From Candidatus Bilamarchaeum dharawalense (GTDB taxonomy: Archaea > Micrarchaeota > Micrarchaeia > Anstonellales > Bilamarchaeaceae): a stretch of 32,938 nucleotides of DNA. A model generated the notes under the pieces. That model was not told the DNA's origin and did not search any database. It was given only the letters and a program-made list of their open reading frames with translations. This document shows positions 22,919-29,581 of this stretch, one piece after another. Position 1 is the first letter of the stretch. Every line of letters begins with the position of its first letter. The translations under genes and the position numbers were made by a program. The stretch is taken from assembly GCA_902386555.1 (NCBI GenBank), contig CABMJJ010000003.1:1-32938 (forward strand), written 5' to 3'.

Positions 22919-23533
22919 TCAGTTTGGTATTTTTCTAGGACCAGTGGTAGCAACACGAGGCAGTGGAACCGGTAGGGTTTGAACTCCGACCAGTTTCATA
23001 TAATCAACTGGTCTGTTCCTGTCGTCGTAAATCTTAATACATAACATGGTTCTGCCAACCCGCGGAATGAAATGAGCAGTTCCAAGAATATCGCCCTTGT
23101 GTATGATATCCCCTCGTTCTACCTGAGGATTGTCAAGATGAGCAATTTGCATGATGTATTTTTTTGGAGCTCCTGTTTTTTCATCAGGAAGATAGAACTC
23201 CAGTTTTATGGCTCCGCCGTCTTTCTTATCGCCTTTGGAAAACCAGAGAACCTTACACTCGCATGGAGCAATAGCAAATGCATCTTTTGGTAAAGCAACA
23301 TCCCGAGCATTATGCCCACCAATCTTTACATAACCGGTTTCTGGATCAATATTCTCAGGTGGAGTATCTGCCGTTGGTTTTCTCCAGGAAGCTCCGGTAA
23401 ATCTTTGGTAACCAGATTTCAGATCATCTGGGTGGTGATATTCGGGGAGATAGGGTTGGCTAAAGGTTAGGTCGATTTTTGTAGGACGAATTAAGTCCAT
23501 AACAAAATCAAATGGTCCTTTACGAGTTGTCAT
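22919..23533 (-). CDS. M23/LytM-like fold protein with altered metal site, about 204 aa
   Basis: The middle and end match the duplicated-hybrid-motif fold of M23 endopeptidases. GGHNARDVALP carries the H-x3-D zinc pair, KYIMQIAHLDNPQVERGDIIHKGDILGTA matches the family's YxHL...V..Gd.V.kGq.iG block, and a last strand follows. That strand, normally hxHxH, reads RTMLCIKIYD, so both histidines are replaced (Met and Cys). No signal peptide is seen. M23 enzymes cut peptidoglycan, which archaea lack, so this is probably a binding or structural variant, unless the Cys acts as a metal ligand. ATG at 23533 is 24 nt from TTTATAA (23557-23563). Confidence 0.62.
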   Translation of the reverse strand: MTTRKGPFDFVMDLIRPTKIDLTFSQPYLPEYHHPDDLKSGYQRFTGASWRKPTADTPPENIDPETGYVKIGGHNARDVALPKDAFAIAPCECKVLWFSKGDKKDGGAIKLEFYLPDEKTGAPKKYIMQIAHLDNPQVERGDIIHKGDILGTAHFIPRVGRTMLCIKIYDDRNRPVDYMKLVGVQTLPVPLPRVATTGPRKIPN

Positions 23534-23587
23534 AAAGAGATAGTAGGGCACACAGTTTTATAATATAGGTAAAAAGAAAAATAAAAA

Positions 23588-25222
23588 TTAATTTATTGCA
23601 TAGCAGACCAGTTTCCCAGTGTCACAGTAGGAACCAGAACAGCATTGTTGTGCACTGCAGGATTCGCCTGCCTTGGCACAAGGTGCAGCAGCGCCTCCTC
23701 CGCCATATACACACTGATTATTATCACTACAGTAGTACATGTCGCAGCAGTCAGAATCAGAGGTGCATGTTCCTGAGGTTTGACATACTTTAGAACAAAG
23801 TCCGTCTCTGCAATAACCAGAACAACAATCACCATTTGTGGCACAGGTACCACCGGTGTCAGCACATTGAGTAGTACACACTCCATTGGCACTGCAGATA
23901 TATCCGGAACAGCAGGGGTTGTTGTCACTGCAGGAGTAGCCAAGTGATCGGCAAGGTGCAGTACAGTAATAATCTCTGCAACTGTAACCTGAGCAACAAT
24001 CTTCATTGTTTTTACAGTTGCCACCCTGTGGAGTGCATTGTTCAGTACATTGATAGTTTTCACTGCAGTAGAAGCCTTCGCAGCAGTCAGATTCTTCAAG
24101 ACAGGTTCCTGAAGTTTGACATTGTTTCTCCTGACAGTAACCGTTGGTACAAAGCAGACCTTCACAGCAGGTACTTGTTACTGGGATATTTGCAGCAACA
24201 TAGGTAGGGGCAGTAACATTACACGGATCACTTACCTGCCCGCAGCTATTTGGTGGAGTGCAAACATGATTCACACACTCGAAACCTTCGCAGCAATTTC
24301 CATAGTCAGTTGTGTTTGTAGGGATGTTATTGGTGTAGGTGTTGCCATAGGTTGAAACCACACCACAGTACTGACCTCCGTTTTGACAGGATTCTGGTGG
24401 TCTACAATAACCATTGGTACATTGATAGCCATCACAGCAGGGTCCATAGTCAACCTGATTGGTATTTGCATGGGTTAGGGATTGGGGACCGAAGTTACAA
24501 AGTTCCCCGTCGTTATTGCATTCGTTTGGTTGACAGTAACCATTGATACATTCGGAACCATCGCAACAATCACCATAGTTTACAGGAATGTTTGCAACTA
24601 GAGTTGTTGGGGGTCCACGACCGCACATGTGTGTAGCTGGCACACATTGATCAGAACTGCACTTACCAGCAACACATCGAAGACCTTCACAACAGTCACC
24701 AAGGAAGGTTCTGTTGAGATTCGTATAGGTTGACAATAAACTTGTCAACGCAGAACCAGAGTTGGAACCAGTGGCAGTTACAATCCAACCGCAGGTTTCA
24801 TCGGTTTTTCTACAATCACAGGGTTTATCTTGAGTTCGATTACAATCAGGACATCTTTCAACGCAATAAACCGAGGTATAGCAGGTTACTTCACGCTCAT
24901 TTCCATTATCATCTCTGAATACAGTTGTTTCCTGATTATTATTACCACCATAGGATAATACATTTCCGCTGGAATCTTGAATAATCCAGGGACCGTTAGT
25001 AGAACTACCTGAATTTGCACCACTACCTCCAGATCCATTGGATCCAAAATTGGTTAGTGGTATAATTTTGGCAGTTCCCGATTCAGAACCTGAGCAATGT
25101 CCAAAAAAATAGAACATGGAAAACATCACTGACAGACCAAGAACCAGACCCAATATGAAGAGTATTAATCCACGCGAATCTCCAACTTCCTTAGGAAGAA
25201 ATTTTTCAGCACCATCTACCAT
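23588..25222 (-). CDS. Membrane-anchored protein with eleven knottin-like CC modules, 544 aa
   Basis: One membrane helix (GLILFILGLVLGLSVMFSMFYFF, about 18-40) is followed by a Gly/Ser linker (about 57-75) and a long cysteine-rich ectodomain. It carries eleven modules of the form C-x-GxxC...CC-x-G-x2-C-x3-5-C, e.g. GDCCDGSECINGYC and SDCCEGFYCSENYQC. The CC pair and spacing resemble inhibitor-cystine-knot and EB-type modules of animal secreted proteins. The first modules carry Thr/Asn-rich insertions, the later ones are compact. Dense cysteines imply disulfides outside the cell. ATG at 25222 is 24 nt from a TATTATAC box. It is probably a surface or adhesion protein; the beta-helix protein carries similar modules. 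Confidence 0.85.
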   Translation of the reverse strand: MVDGAEKFLPKEVGDSRGLILFILGLVLGLSVMFSMFYFFGHCSGSESGTAKIIPLTNFGSNGSGGSGANSGSSTNGPWIIQDSSGNVLSYGGNNNQETTVFRDDNGNEREVTCYTSVYCVERCPDCNRTQDKPCDCRKTDETCGWIVTATGSNSGSALTSLLSTYTNLNRTFLGDCCEGLRCVAGKCSSDQCVPATHMCGRGPPTTLVANIPVNYGDCCDGSECINGYCQPNECNNDGELCNFGPQSLTHANTNQVDYGPCCDGYQCTNGYCRPPESCQNGGQYCGVVSTYGNTYTNNIPTNTTDYGNCCEGFECVNHVCTPPNSCGQVSDPCNVTAPTYVAANIPVTSTCCEGLLCTNGYCQEKQCQTSGTCLEESDCCEGFYCSENYQCTEQCTPQGGNCKNNEDCCSGYSCRDYYCTAPCRSLGYSCSDNNPCCSGYICSANGVCTTQCADTGGTCATNGDCCSGYCRDGLCSKVCQTSGTCTSDSDCCDMYYCSDNNQCVYGGGGAAAPCAKAGESCSAQQCCSGSYCDTGKLVCYAIN

Positions 25223-25429
25223 CTCGACACCAACAAGGCTTACAGGTATAATAATTATAATACTAGAGGACTGGTAAAGATTGCAGGAGGATACAGAAAA
25301 ATATCAACCAGTCTCAAAAGATAGATTTTAATAGCGTTATGTCTAAATTCATGCCTGCAAAGTATCCAATTTTCCGTCTAAAAAATCAGTAAAAAAGTTG
25401 CAATATAAGACGAAGAAAAAAGGAGATTG

Positions 25430-25450
25430 AAAAGGGATTTTGATCCTTTT
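25430..25450 (+). promoter_or_regulatory. Leader hairpin directly before S19e ribosome binding site
   Basis: AAAAGG (25430-25435) pairs with CCTTTT (25445-25450), extended by AT/AT with one bulged G. It ends just before AGGGTG (25451-25456), the ribosome binding site of the S19e gene. An upstream AAAAAAGGAG (25415-25424) could compete for the CCTTTT arm. A TATA-like AATATAAG lies near 25402-25409. The remaining gap 25223-25400 shows only promoter-like AT stretches. Confidence 0.45.
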
Positions 25451-25462
25451 AGGGTGTATAAA

Positions 25463-25870
25463 ATGGTTACAATATTCGATGTTGATGCAAACAGATTAAT
25501 AGAAAAGACAGCTGAAAAACTGAAAGAGTTGAAAATTCACAAACCAAGTTATGTTGGTTTAGTAAAAAGCGGTGCACATGCAGCAAGACCGCCACAAACA
25601 GATAACTTTTGGTATCTAAGATGCGCTTCCATACTAAGACAGTTCTATGTTAATGGAACAGTTGGAGTACAAAGATTGAGAAGGCACTATGGTGGAAAGA
25701 AACGCCGAGGAGTTAGACCGGGCAGACATATGCCAGCAGGTGGATCCACCATAAGAAAGGCCATGCAGGAACTTGAAAAAGCAGGTTTGCTGACTAAAGA
25801 AAAAAGCGGCAGGATACTTTCACCAAAAGGAAGAAAGTTACTTGACGTTTCTGCAAAAGAGTGCGCATGA
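25463..25870 (+). CDS. rps19e: 30S ribosomal protein S19e, 135 aa
   Basis: This archaeal/eukaryotic small-subunit protein is needed for 30S/40S maturation. It shows the family blocks TIFDVDANRLIEKTAEKLKE, DNFWYLRCASILRQFYVNG, VGVQRLRRHYGG with KKRRGVRP, and the GGSTIRKAMQELEKAGLL helix. Length fits. The ATG at 25463 follows AGGGTG at 7-nt spacing; the upstream in-frame ATG at 25427 lies in the hairpin leader. The PDCD5 gene starts 1 bp after its stop, a pairing typical of archaeal genomes. It heads the ribosomal-protein cluster. Confidence 0.97.
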   Translation: MVTIFDVDANRLIEKTAEKLKELKIHKPSYVGLVKSGAHAARPPQTDNFWYLRCASILRQFYVNGTVGVQRLRRHYGGKKRRGVRPGRHMPAGGSTIRKAMQELEKAGLLTKEKSGRILSPKGRKLLDVSAKECA

Positions 25871-25871
25871 T

Positions 25872-26162
25872 ATGAGTGAAGAGGAAGAGCTTGAGCAAAT
25901 AAAAAAGAAAAAGCTCGAGGCAAAGAAAGCCAATGAGCAGCTCAAGGCAACCCTACGAGTCGCATTGGAAGAAGGAGCATATAATAGAATAATGAATGTT
26001 GCTGTTGCAAATGAGGAACTTTACCTCACTGCTGCAAAAAATGTGTTGGTTTATTACAAACGAACCGGCCGAAAGATGAATGAGGTCGATTTGCTATCGC
26101 TCCTTAGAGCAATAAAAGAACAAACAGAAACCAAAACAACAATAACGTTTCATAAAAAATAA
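25872..26162 (+). CDS. PDCD5/TFAR19 family DNA-binding protein, 96 aa
   Basis: This is a small three-helix archaeal protein of the PDCD5 family. It starts with an acidic/basic flexible segment (MSEEEELEQIKKKKLEAKK). The core helices ANEELYLTAAKNVLVYYKRTGRKMNEVDLLSLLRAIKEQT follow and the protein ends TITFHKK, as in homologues. Family members bind DNA or chaperonin-related partners, and the cellular role in archaea is unsettled. ATG at 25872 follows the S19e stop after one base. Its TAA is part of a perfect hairpin (26161-26182). Confidence 0.93.
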   Translation: MSEEEELEQIKKKKLEAKKANEQLKATLRVALEEGAYNRIMNVAVANEELYLTAAKNVLVYYKRTGRKMNEVDLLSLLRAIKEQTETKTTITFHKK

Positions 26163-26182
26163 AAGGAACCGATGTTCCTTTT
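26161..26182 (+). terminator. Hairpin between PDCD5 and L39e genes
   Basis: AAAAGGAAC (26161-26169) and GTTCCTTTT (26174-26182) form a perfect 9-bp stem with a CGAT loop, overlapping the PDCD5 stop codon and ending in T4. It may end or attenuate transcription within the cluster. Confidence 0.5.
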
Positions 26183-26185
26183 GAA

Positions 26186-26201
26186 CCTCCTCAAAAGGAG
26201 G
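26186..26201 (+). promoter_or_regulatory. CCTCCT/AGGAGG hairpin before the L39e start
   Basis: CCTCCT (26186-26191) and AGGAGG (26196-26201) form a perfect 6-bp stem with a CAAA loop. The 3' arm is a Shine-Dalgarno-like sequence, while the gene's better-placed GGTGAT (26206-26211) lies outside the stem. Confidence 0.45.
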
Positions 26202-26214
26202 GCATGGTGATAAT

Positions 26215-26373
26215 ATGGGAAAAAAAGGATTGGAAAAAAAGAAAAAACTGGCAAAGGCCAATAGAAAAATAAAAAGAATTCCTGCATTTGCGATAATCAG
26301 AACAAAACGAAAGGTAAGCTTCAATAGAAGAAGAAGGGACTGGAGAACAGATAAACTCCGGATAGAGGATTAG
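26215..26373 (+). CDS. rpl39e: 50S ribosomal protein L39e, 52 aa
   Basis: This short basic protein lines the ribosome exit tunnel. The translated frame begins MGKKGLEKKKKLAKANRKIK, continues with RIPAFAIIRTKRKVSFN, and ends RRRRDWRTDKLRIED. It matches L39e: the K/R-rich start, the Pro-aromatic turn, the I-x-[RK]-T-[KN]-R core and the RRxWRxxKL tail. 52 aa is the normal length. GGTGAT five bases upstream of ATG 26215 is a good ribosome binding site. L31e follows after 20 bp, as in many archaea. Confidence 0.95.
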   Translation: MGKKGLEKKKKLAKANRKIKRIPAFAIIRTKRKVSFNRRRRDWRTDKLRIED

Positions 26374-26393
26374 GGTATAGGAAGGTGAAATTT

Positions 26394-26717
26394 ATGGCAA
26401 AATTGGAACGAATTTACACGGTACCCCTTGGAGATGCCTACGAAACAATAAGAAATAAAAGAGCCCCAAGAGCAGTAAAGATACTACGAGCATTCATCAC
26501 AAGACACATGAAAGCTGCTGGAGAAAAAATTGTGCTGAGCGAGAATTTAAACAAGTTCATATGGGCACATAGCATTCAGAGACCGCCTCGAAGAGTGAAG
26601 GTTAGATTAATCAAAGAAGAGGAATCCATCAGGGCCTACCTGGCAGATGAAAAAATCGAAGAACCGAAGAAAGCAGAGGCAAAAAAAGAAGAAAAGAAGG
26701 ATGAGCAAAAGAAATGA
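26394..26717 (+). CDS. rpl31e: 50S ribosomal protein L31e, 107 aa
   Basis: This large-subunit surface protein has the family pattern ERIYTVPLGDAYETIRNKRAPRAVKILRAFITRHMKA, then NLNKFIWAHSIQRPPRRVKVRLIKEEE. A Lys/Glu-rich tail (about 88-107) is longer than in many homologues and probably disordered. ATG at 26394 follows AAGGTGA; the GTG at 26385 lies inside that motif and is rejected. The stop TGA overlaps the next ATG (ATGA), coupling it to aIF6. Confidence 0.96.
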   Translation: MAKLERIYTVPLGDAYETIRNKRAPRAVKILRAFITRHMKAAGEKIVLSENLNKFIWAHSIQRPPRRVKVRLIKEEESIRAYLADEKIEEPKKAEAKKEEKKDEQKK

Positions 26718-27376
26718 AAACTGCCTATTATGGAAATCCCTGGATTGGGATGTTCATCAGAACAAATGACGAAGTAACCATGCTGCCCATTGACAGCATG
26801 AAAAAACTTGATGAGGTTGTTGAGGCTGCACTTAAAACTAAAATAGTAAAAATTGGAATGGGCGACTCCAACCTTCTGGGAGTATATCTTGCAATGAATT
26901 CCCATGGAGTTGTTTTGCCAAATATAGTAAAATCAGAAGAAGTGGAGAGCCTTAAAAAAATTGGTCTTAATGTTCACATATCATCTAGCAAGTTTAATGC
27001 CTATGGAAATAACATAGCAGTAAATGATAAAGGCGGGATAATCAACCCCAATGTGGAACGAGAAGATAGAAAAAAAATTGAAGAGACCTTGGGTGTGGAA
27101 CTTGTTCCCATGACCATCGCCGAATTTACCACAGTTGGAAGTGCATGCATAGCAACAAACACTGGATATCTTGCACATTTTAAGGCAAGTGAGGATGAAC
27201 TGGTAAAATTAAATGATGCACTTAAGGTGAGCGGAAATAAGGGAACGATGAACACCGGAACCGGATTTGTATCCTATGGTGCCGTGGTCAACAAAAACGG
27301 TTATGTTGTTGGTGAAAATACAACAGCCTACGAAATAGGAAGAATGGAAGACGCGCTTAATTTAGTAAGGGAGTGA
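26714..27376 (+). CDS. eif6: Translation initiation factor aIF6, 220 aa
   Basis: It binds the large subunit and prevents premature joining with the small one. The five-fold pentein repeats can be followed: YYGNPWIGMFIRTNDE, then MGDSNLLGVYLAMNSHGVVLPNIV, then FNAYGNNIAVNDKGGIINPNV, then TTVGSACIATNTGYLAHFKAS, then MNTGTGFVSYGAVVNKNGYVVGENTT. Length is standard. The ATGA overlap with L31e shows translational coupling, and LX follows after 4 bp; L31e-aIF6-LX is a classic archaeal string. Confidence 0.98.
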   Translation: MKTAYYGNPWIGMFIRTNDEVTMLPIDSMKKLDEVVEAALKTKIVKIGMGDSNLLGVYLAMNSHGVVLPNIVKSEEVESLKKIGLNVHISSSKFNAYGNNIAVNDKGGIINPNVEREDRKKIEETLGVELVPMTIAEFTTVGSACIATNTGYLAHFKASEDELVKLNDALKVSGNKGTMNTGTGFVSYGAVVNKNGYVVGENTTAYEIGRMEDALNLVRE

Positions 27377-27380
27377 GAAT

Positions 27381-27554
27381 ATGGTATTCAATGTTAGCGG
27401 AAAGATAACTCTAAAGGGTGGGGAAAGAGCATTCACTAAAAAAGTCGAGGCAAAAAGCGAAGCAGATGCCAAACACAAGACCTATGCGCTCTTCGGATCC
27501 ACAAATGGAGTGAAAAGGAATAAGATTAAAATTGAAAAGGTGGAGAAGGGGTAG
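27381..27554 (+). CDS. rplX: 50S ribosomal protein LX (L18Ae-like), 57 aa
   Basis: The short frame begins MVFNVSGKITLKGGERAF, continues TKKVEAKSEADAKHKTYALF, and ends GSTNGVKRNKIKIEKVEKG. This is the archaeal LX pattern: a VSG start, an FTKxVxA strand, a SEADA helix, LFGS, then VKRxxIKIE. LX is homologous to half of eukaryotic L18a/L20a. Length is normal. The start lies between aIF6 and prefoldin alpha, its usual place. Confidence 0.95.
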   Translation: MVFNVSGKITLKGGERAFTKKVEAKSEADAKHKTYALFGSTNGVKRNKIKIEKVEKG

Positions 27555-27569
27555 TTAAGAGGAAATAAT

Positions 27570-28016
27570 ATGACATCACCTGCTGAAGTACAGGCACAGC
27601 TTAGTTACGAACTGGCTGTTTATAGGGAACAGATTAATCTTATTAAGAGAGAAACCGAACGGGTGAGTCTTACTACCATTGATCTTAACAACGCACTTAA
27701 AACTGTTGAGAACATGAGTGCCGATAGAATACTTGTTCCGATAGGTGGTGGAGCATTGGTACGAGGGCAGCTAATGCAGACTAGGGTAATGGTACCAATA
27801 GGTGCAGAATACCTGGTTGAAATGAGCAAGGAAGAAGCCACCGAGGAAATCAGAAAAAGAATAGACGCAACAAAGAAGGCGGTTGAAAAGCTAACTGAAG
27901 AGTTCAATAAAATTGCACTTAAACTTAGAGAAGCAAGTGGACAACTTCAGCAACTCCAAACTCAAACTCAGATTAATAGAACAGTTGATGGAAACATCAG
28001 AGAAGACTATATCTAA
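27570..28016 (+). CDS. pfdA: Prefoldin subunit alpha, 148 aa
   Basis: The alpha subunit of the hexameric chaperone that delivers unfolded proteins to the thermosome. Two long coiled-coil helices (about 5-50 and 87-135) flank the beta-hairpin region ADRILVPIGGGALVRGQLMQTRVMVPIGAEYLVEMS, which forms the central barrel. Length is typical. The ATG at 27570 follows GAGGAAA. LX-pfdA-ftsY order is common in archaea. Confidence 0.96.
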   Translation: MTSPAEVQAQLSYELAVYREQINLIKRETERVSLTTIDLNNALKTVENMSADRILVPIGGGALVRGQLMQTRVMVPIGAEYLVEMSKEEATEEIRKRIDATKKAVEKLTEEFNKIALKLREASGQLQQLQTQTQINRTVDGNIREDYI

Positions 28017-28038
28017 TAAAAAGAACTAGGGTTGCCTT

Positions 28039-28077
28039 GAAAGCAAAACTTTCTTTTGAATCTCCTTTTTTAGAGAT
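28039..28077 (+). terminator. Weak hairpins and T-tracts between pfdA and ftsY
   Basis: GAAAG (28039-28043) can pair with CTTTC (28049-28053). AATCTC (28059-28064) can pair with GAGATT (28073-28078) around a T6 run. These could reduce read-through into ftsY; the stems are short. Confidence 0.3.
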
Positions 28078-28103
28078 TACTGCCATTATTCTGCGGGGAA
28101 AAT

Positions 28104-29459
28104 ATGTTTGACTTTCTTAAGAAAAAAATTGGCGGCTTTATTGAAGGCCTTACCAAGAAAAAATCAGAAGAAACTGAGGATAATAAGAGTGAAATAGTTG
28201 AACAGAAAGTTGAAAAAAAAGAAAAGGTTGAAATAAAAAAACCTGATGAAAAAATTTCAAAACCACAACAGGAAAAAACAACTAAAAAACTTGAACCTAT
28301 TCCTGAAAAAATTGAGGCTAAGAAAACTGCGCCGATTTCAGAAAAAAAAGAAATAAAAAAACAGGCAGATATTCCCAAGCCAAAAATTGAAGAGAAAAAA
28401 CCACAAATGGAAAGGGTGGTAGTAACCTCTCTAGTCAAAGAAAAAATTGAAGTGGAATCAACTATTCAAAAAACTGAAATAAAAAAAATCGAGGCTCCTG
28501 AAAAACCAACTGCACCAAAAATTGAAAAAAAACCTGAACCAGTTGTAGAAAAAAAAGAAGAGAAGCAAAGAATAAAACTGGGGATAGTCAGCACAGTAAA
28601 AAGTATAATCACACGAGAAGTGGAGATAAAAGAAAATGACGTTAAACAGATGCTTGATGATTTCGAACTTGAATTGCTCGAAGCGGATGTGGATATTGGT
28701 GTTGCTGAAGGAATAAAACAGGAGTTAAATGAAAAAATAATTGGGGCAAAAATACCAAAAGACAAACTACAAAGTTTTATCAGTGATAAAATAAAAGAAA
28801 CACTTGTTGATGTTCTAACAAATGAAAAATCATTTGACATTTTAGAAAAAGTTGAACAACTGGATAAGCCAGTAAAAATAATGCTCATTGGCATAAATGG
28901 TGCTGGTAAAACAACCACCATTGCCAAGATTGCAAAACTTTTAATGGACAATAAAAAGAAAGTTATTTTTGCAGCAGCAGATACATTCAGGGCAGCGGCA
29001 ATTGAACAGATGGAAGTGCATGCAGATCGATTAGGGATAAAAATAATAAAACGAGACTATGGAAGCGATCCAACATCGGTAGCTTTTGATGCGGTAAATC
29101 ATGCAAAAGCCCATGCCATTGATGCTGTGCTTATTGATACTGCCGGAAGGCAGGATACAAACATAAGTTTGATAAATGAAGTAAAAAAAATGAGTAGAGT
29201 TATTCAACCGGATCTCAAAATTTATATTGGAGAAAGCATTGCAGGCAATGCCATAATTGAACAGATAGCTACTTTCAACAAAGAGATTGGCATTGACGCT
29301 GTAATTTTAACAAAACTTGACTGTGATCCAAAAGGCGGGACAATGCTTTCCATAAACCGGGCTACCGGGATACCCATAATTTATGTGGGTGTTGGCCAAA
29401 AATATGATGATTTGGAAAGATTCGAACCGGCAAAAATTGTTGAAAACATAGTGGGCTAA
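28104..29459 (+). CDS. ftsY: SRP receptor FtsY, 451 aa
   Basis: This GTPase docks ribosome-SRP complexes at the membrane. The first ~150 residues are a Lys/Glu/Pro-rich low-complexity segment (repeats such as KKIEAPEKP and EKKPEPVVEKK), likely disordered and membrane-contacting. The N domain (about 155-255) and the G domain follow, with P-loop GINGAGKTTT (about 263-272), ADTFRAAAIEQ, DTAGRQD (about 346-352), the TKLDCDPKGG closing loop and GVGQKYDDLERFEP at the end. Nucleotide runs of A in the N-terminal part are pronounced. It lies at the end of the ribosomal cluster. Confidence 0.97.
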   Translation: MFDFLKKKIGGFIEGLTKKKSEETEDNKSEIVEQKVEKKEKVEIKKPDEKISKPQQEKTTKKLEPIPEKIEAKKTAPISEKKEIKKQADIPKPKIEEKKPQMERVVVTSLVKEKIEVESTIQKTEIKKIEAPEKPTAPKIEKKPEPVVEKKEEKQRIKLGIVSTVKSIITREVEIKENDVKQMLDDFELELLEADVDIGVAEGIKQELNEKIIGAKIPKDKLQSFISDKIKETLVDVLTNEKSFDILEKVEQLDKPVKIMLIGINGAGKTTTIAKIAKLLMDNKKKVIFAAADTFRAAAIEQMEVHADRLGIKIIKRDYGSDPTSVAFDAVNHAKAHAIDAVLIDTAGRQDTNISLINEVKKMSRVIQPDLKIYIGESIAGNAIIEQIATFNKEIGIDAVILTKLDCDPKGGTMLSINRATGIPIIYVGVGQKYDDLERFEPAKIVENIVG

Positions 29460-29581
29460 TTTTGTGACAAATCTATATAAACAACCAAGTTGCTGAAAAA
29501 TATTAAAACCACGAAATGATACTTTTAAAAACAGTATTAAATAGAATAGAAACAGAAAAACAGCTAGAGGTAGGTGGAATT

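Noticed and set aside
28466-28951. Minus-strand frame opposite ftsY, rich in Ser and Phe
   Set aside because: It is the antisense of a Lys/Glu-rich, A-rich coding segment, which naturally gives long Ser/Phe frames.
29516-29581. Upstream in-frame ATG as start of the giant protein
   Set aside because: It lacks a ribosome binding site and good TATA spacing, whereas the ATG at 29582 has AGGTGG four bases upstream; kept as a possible alternative only.
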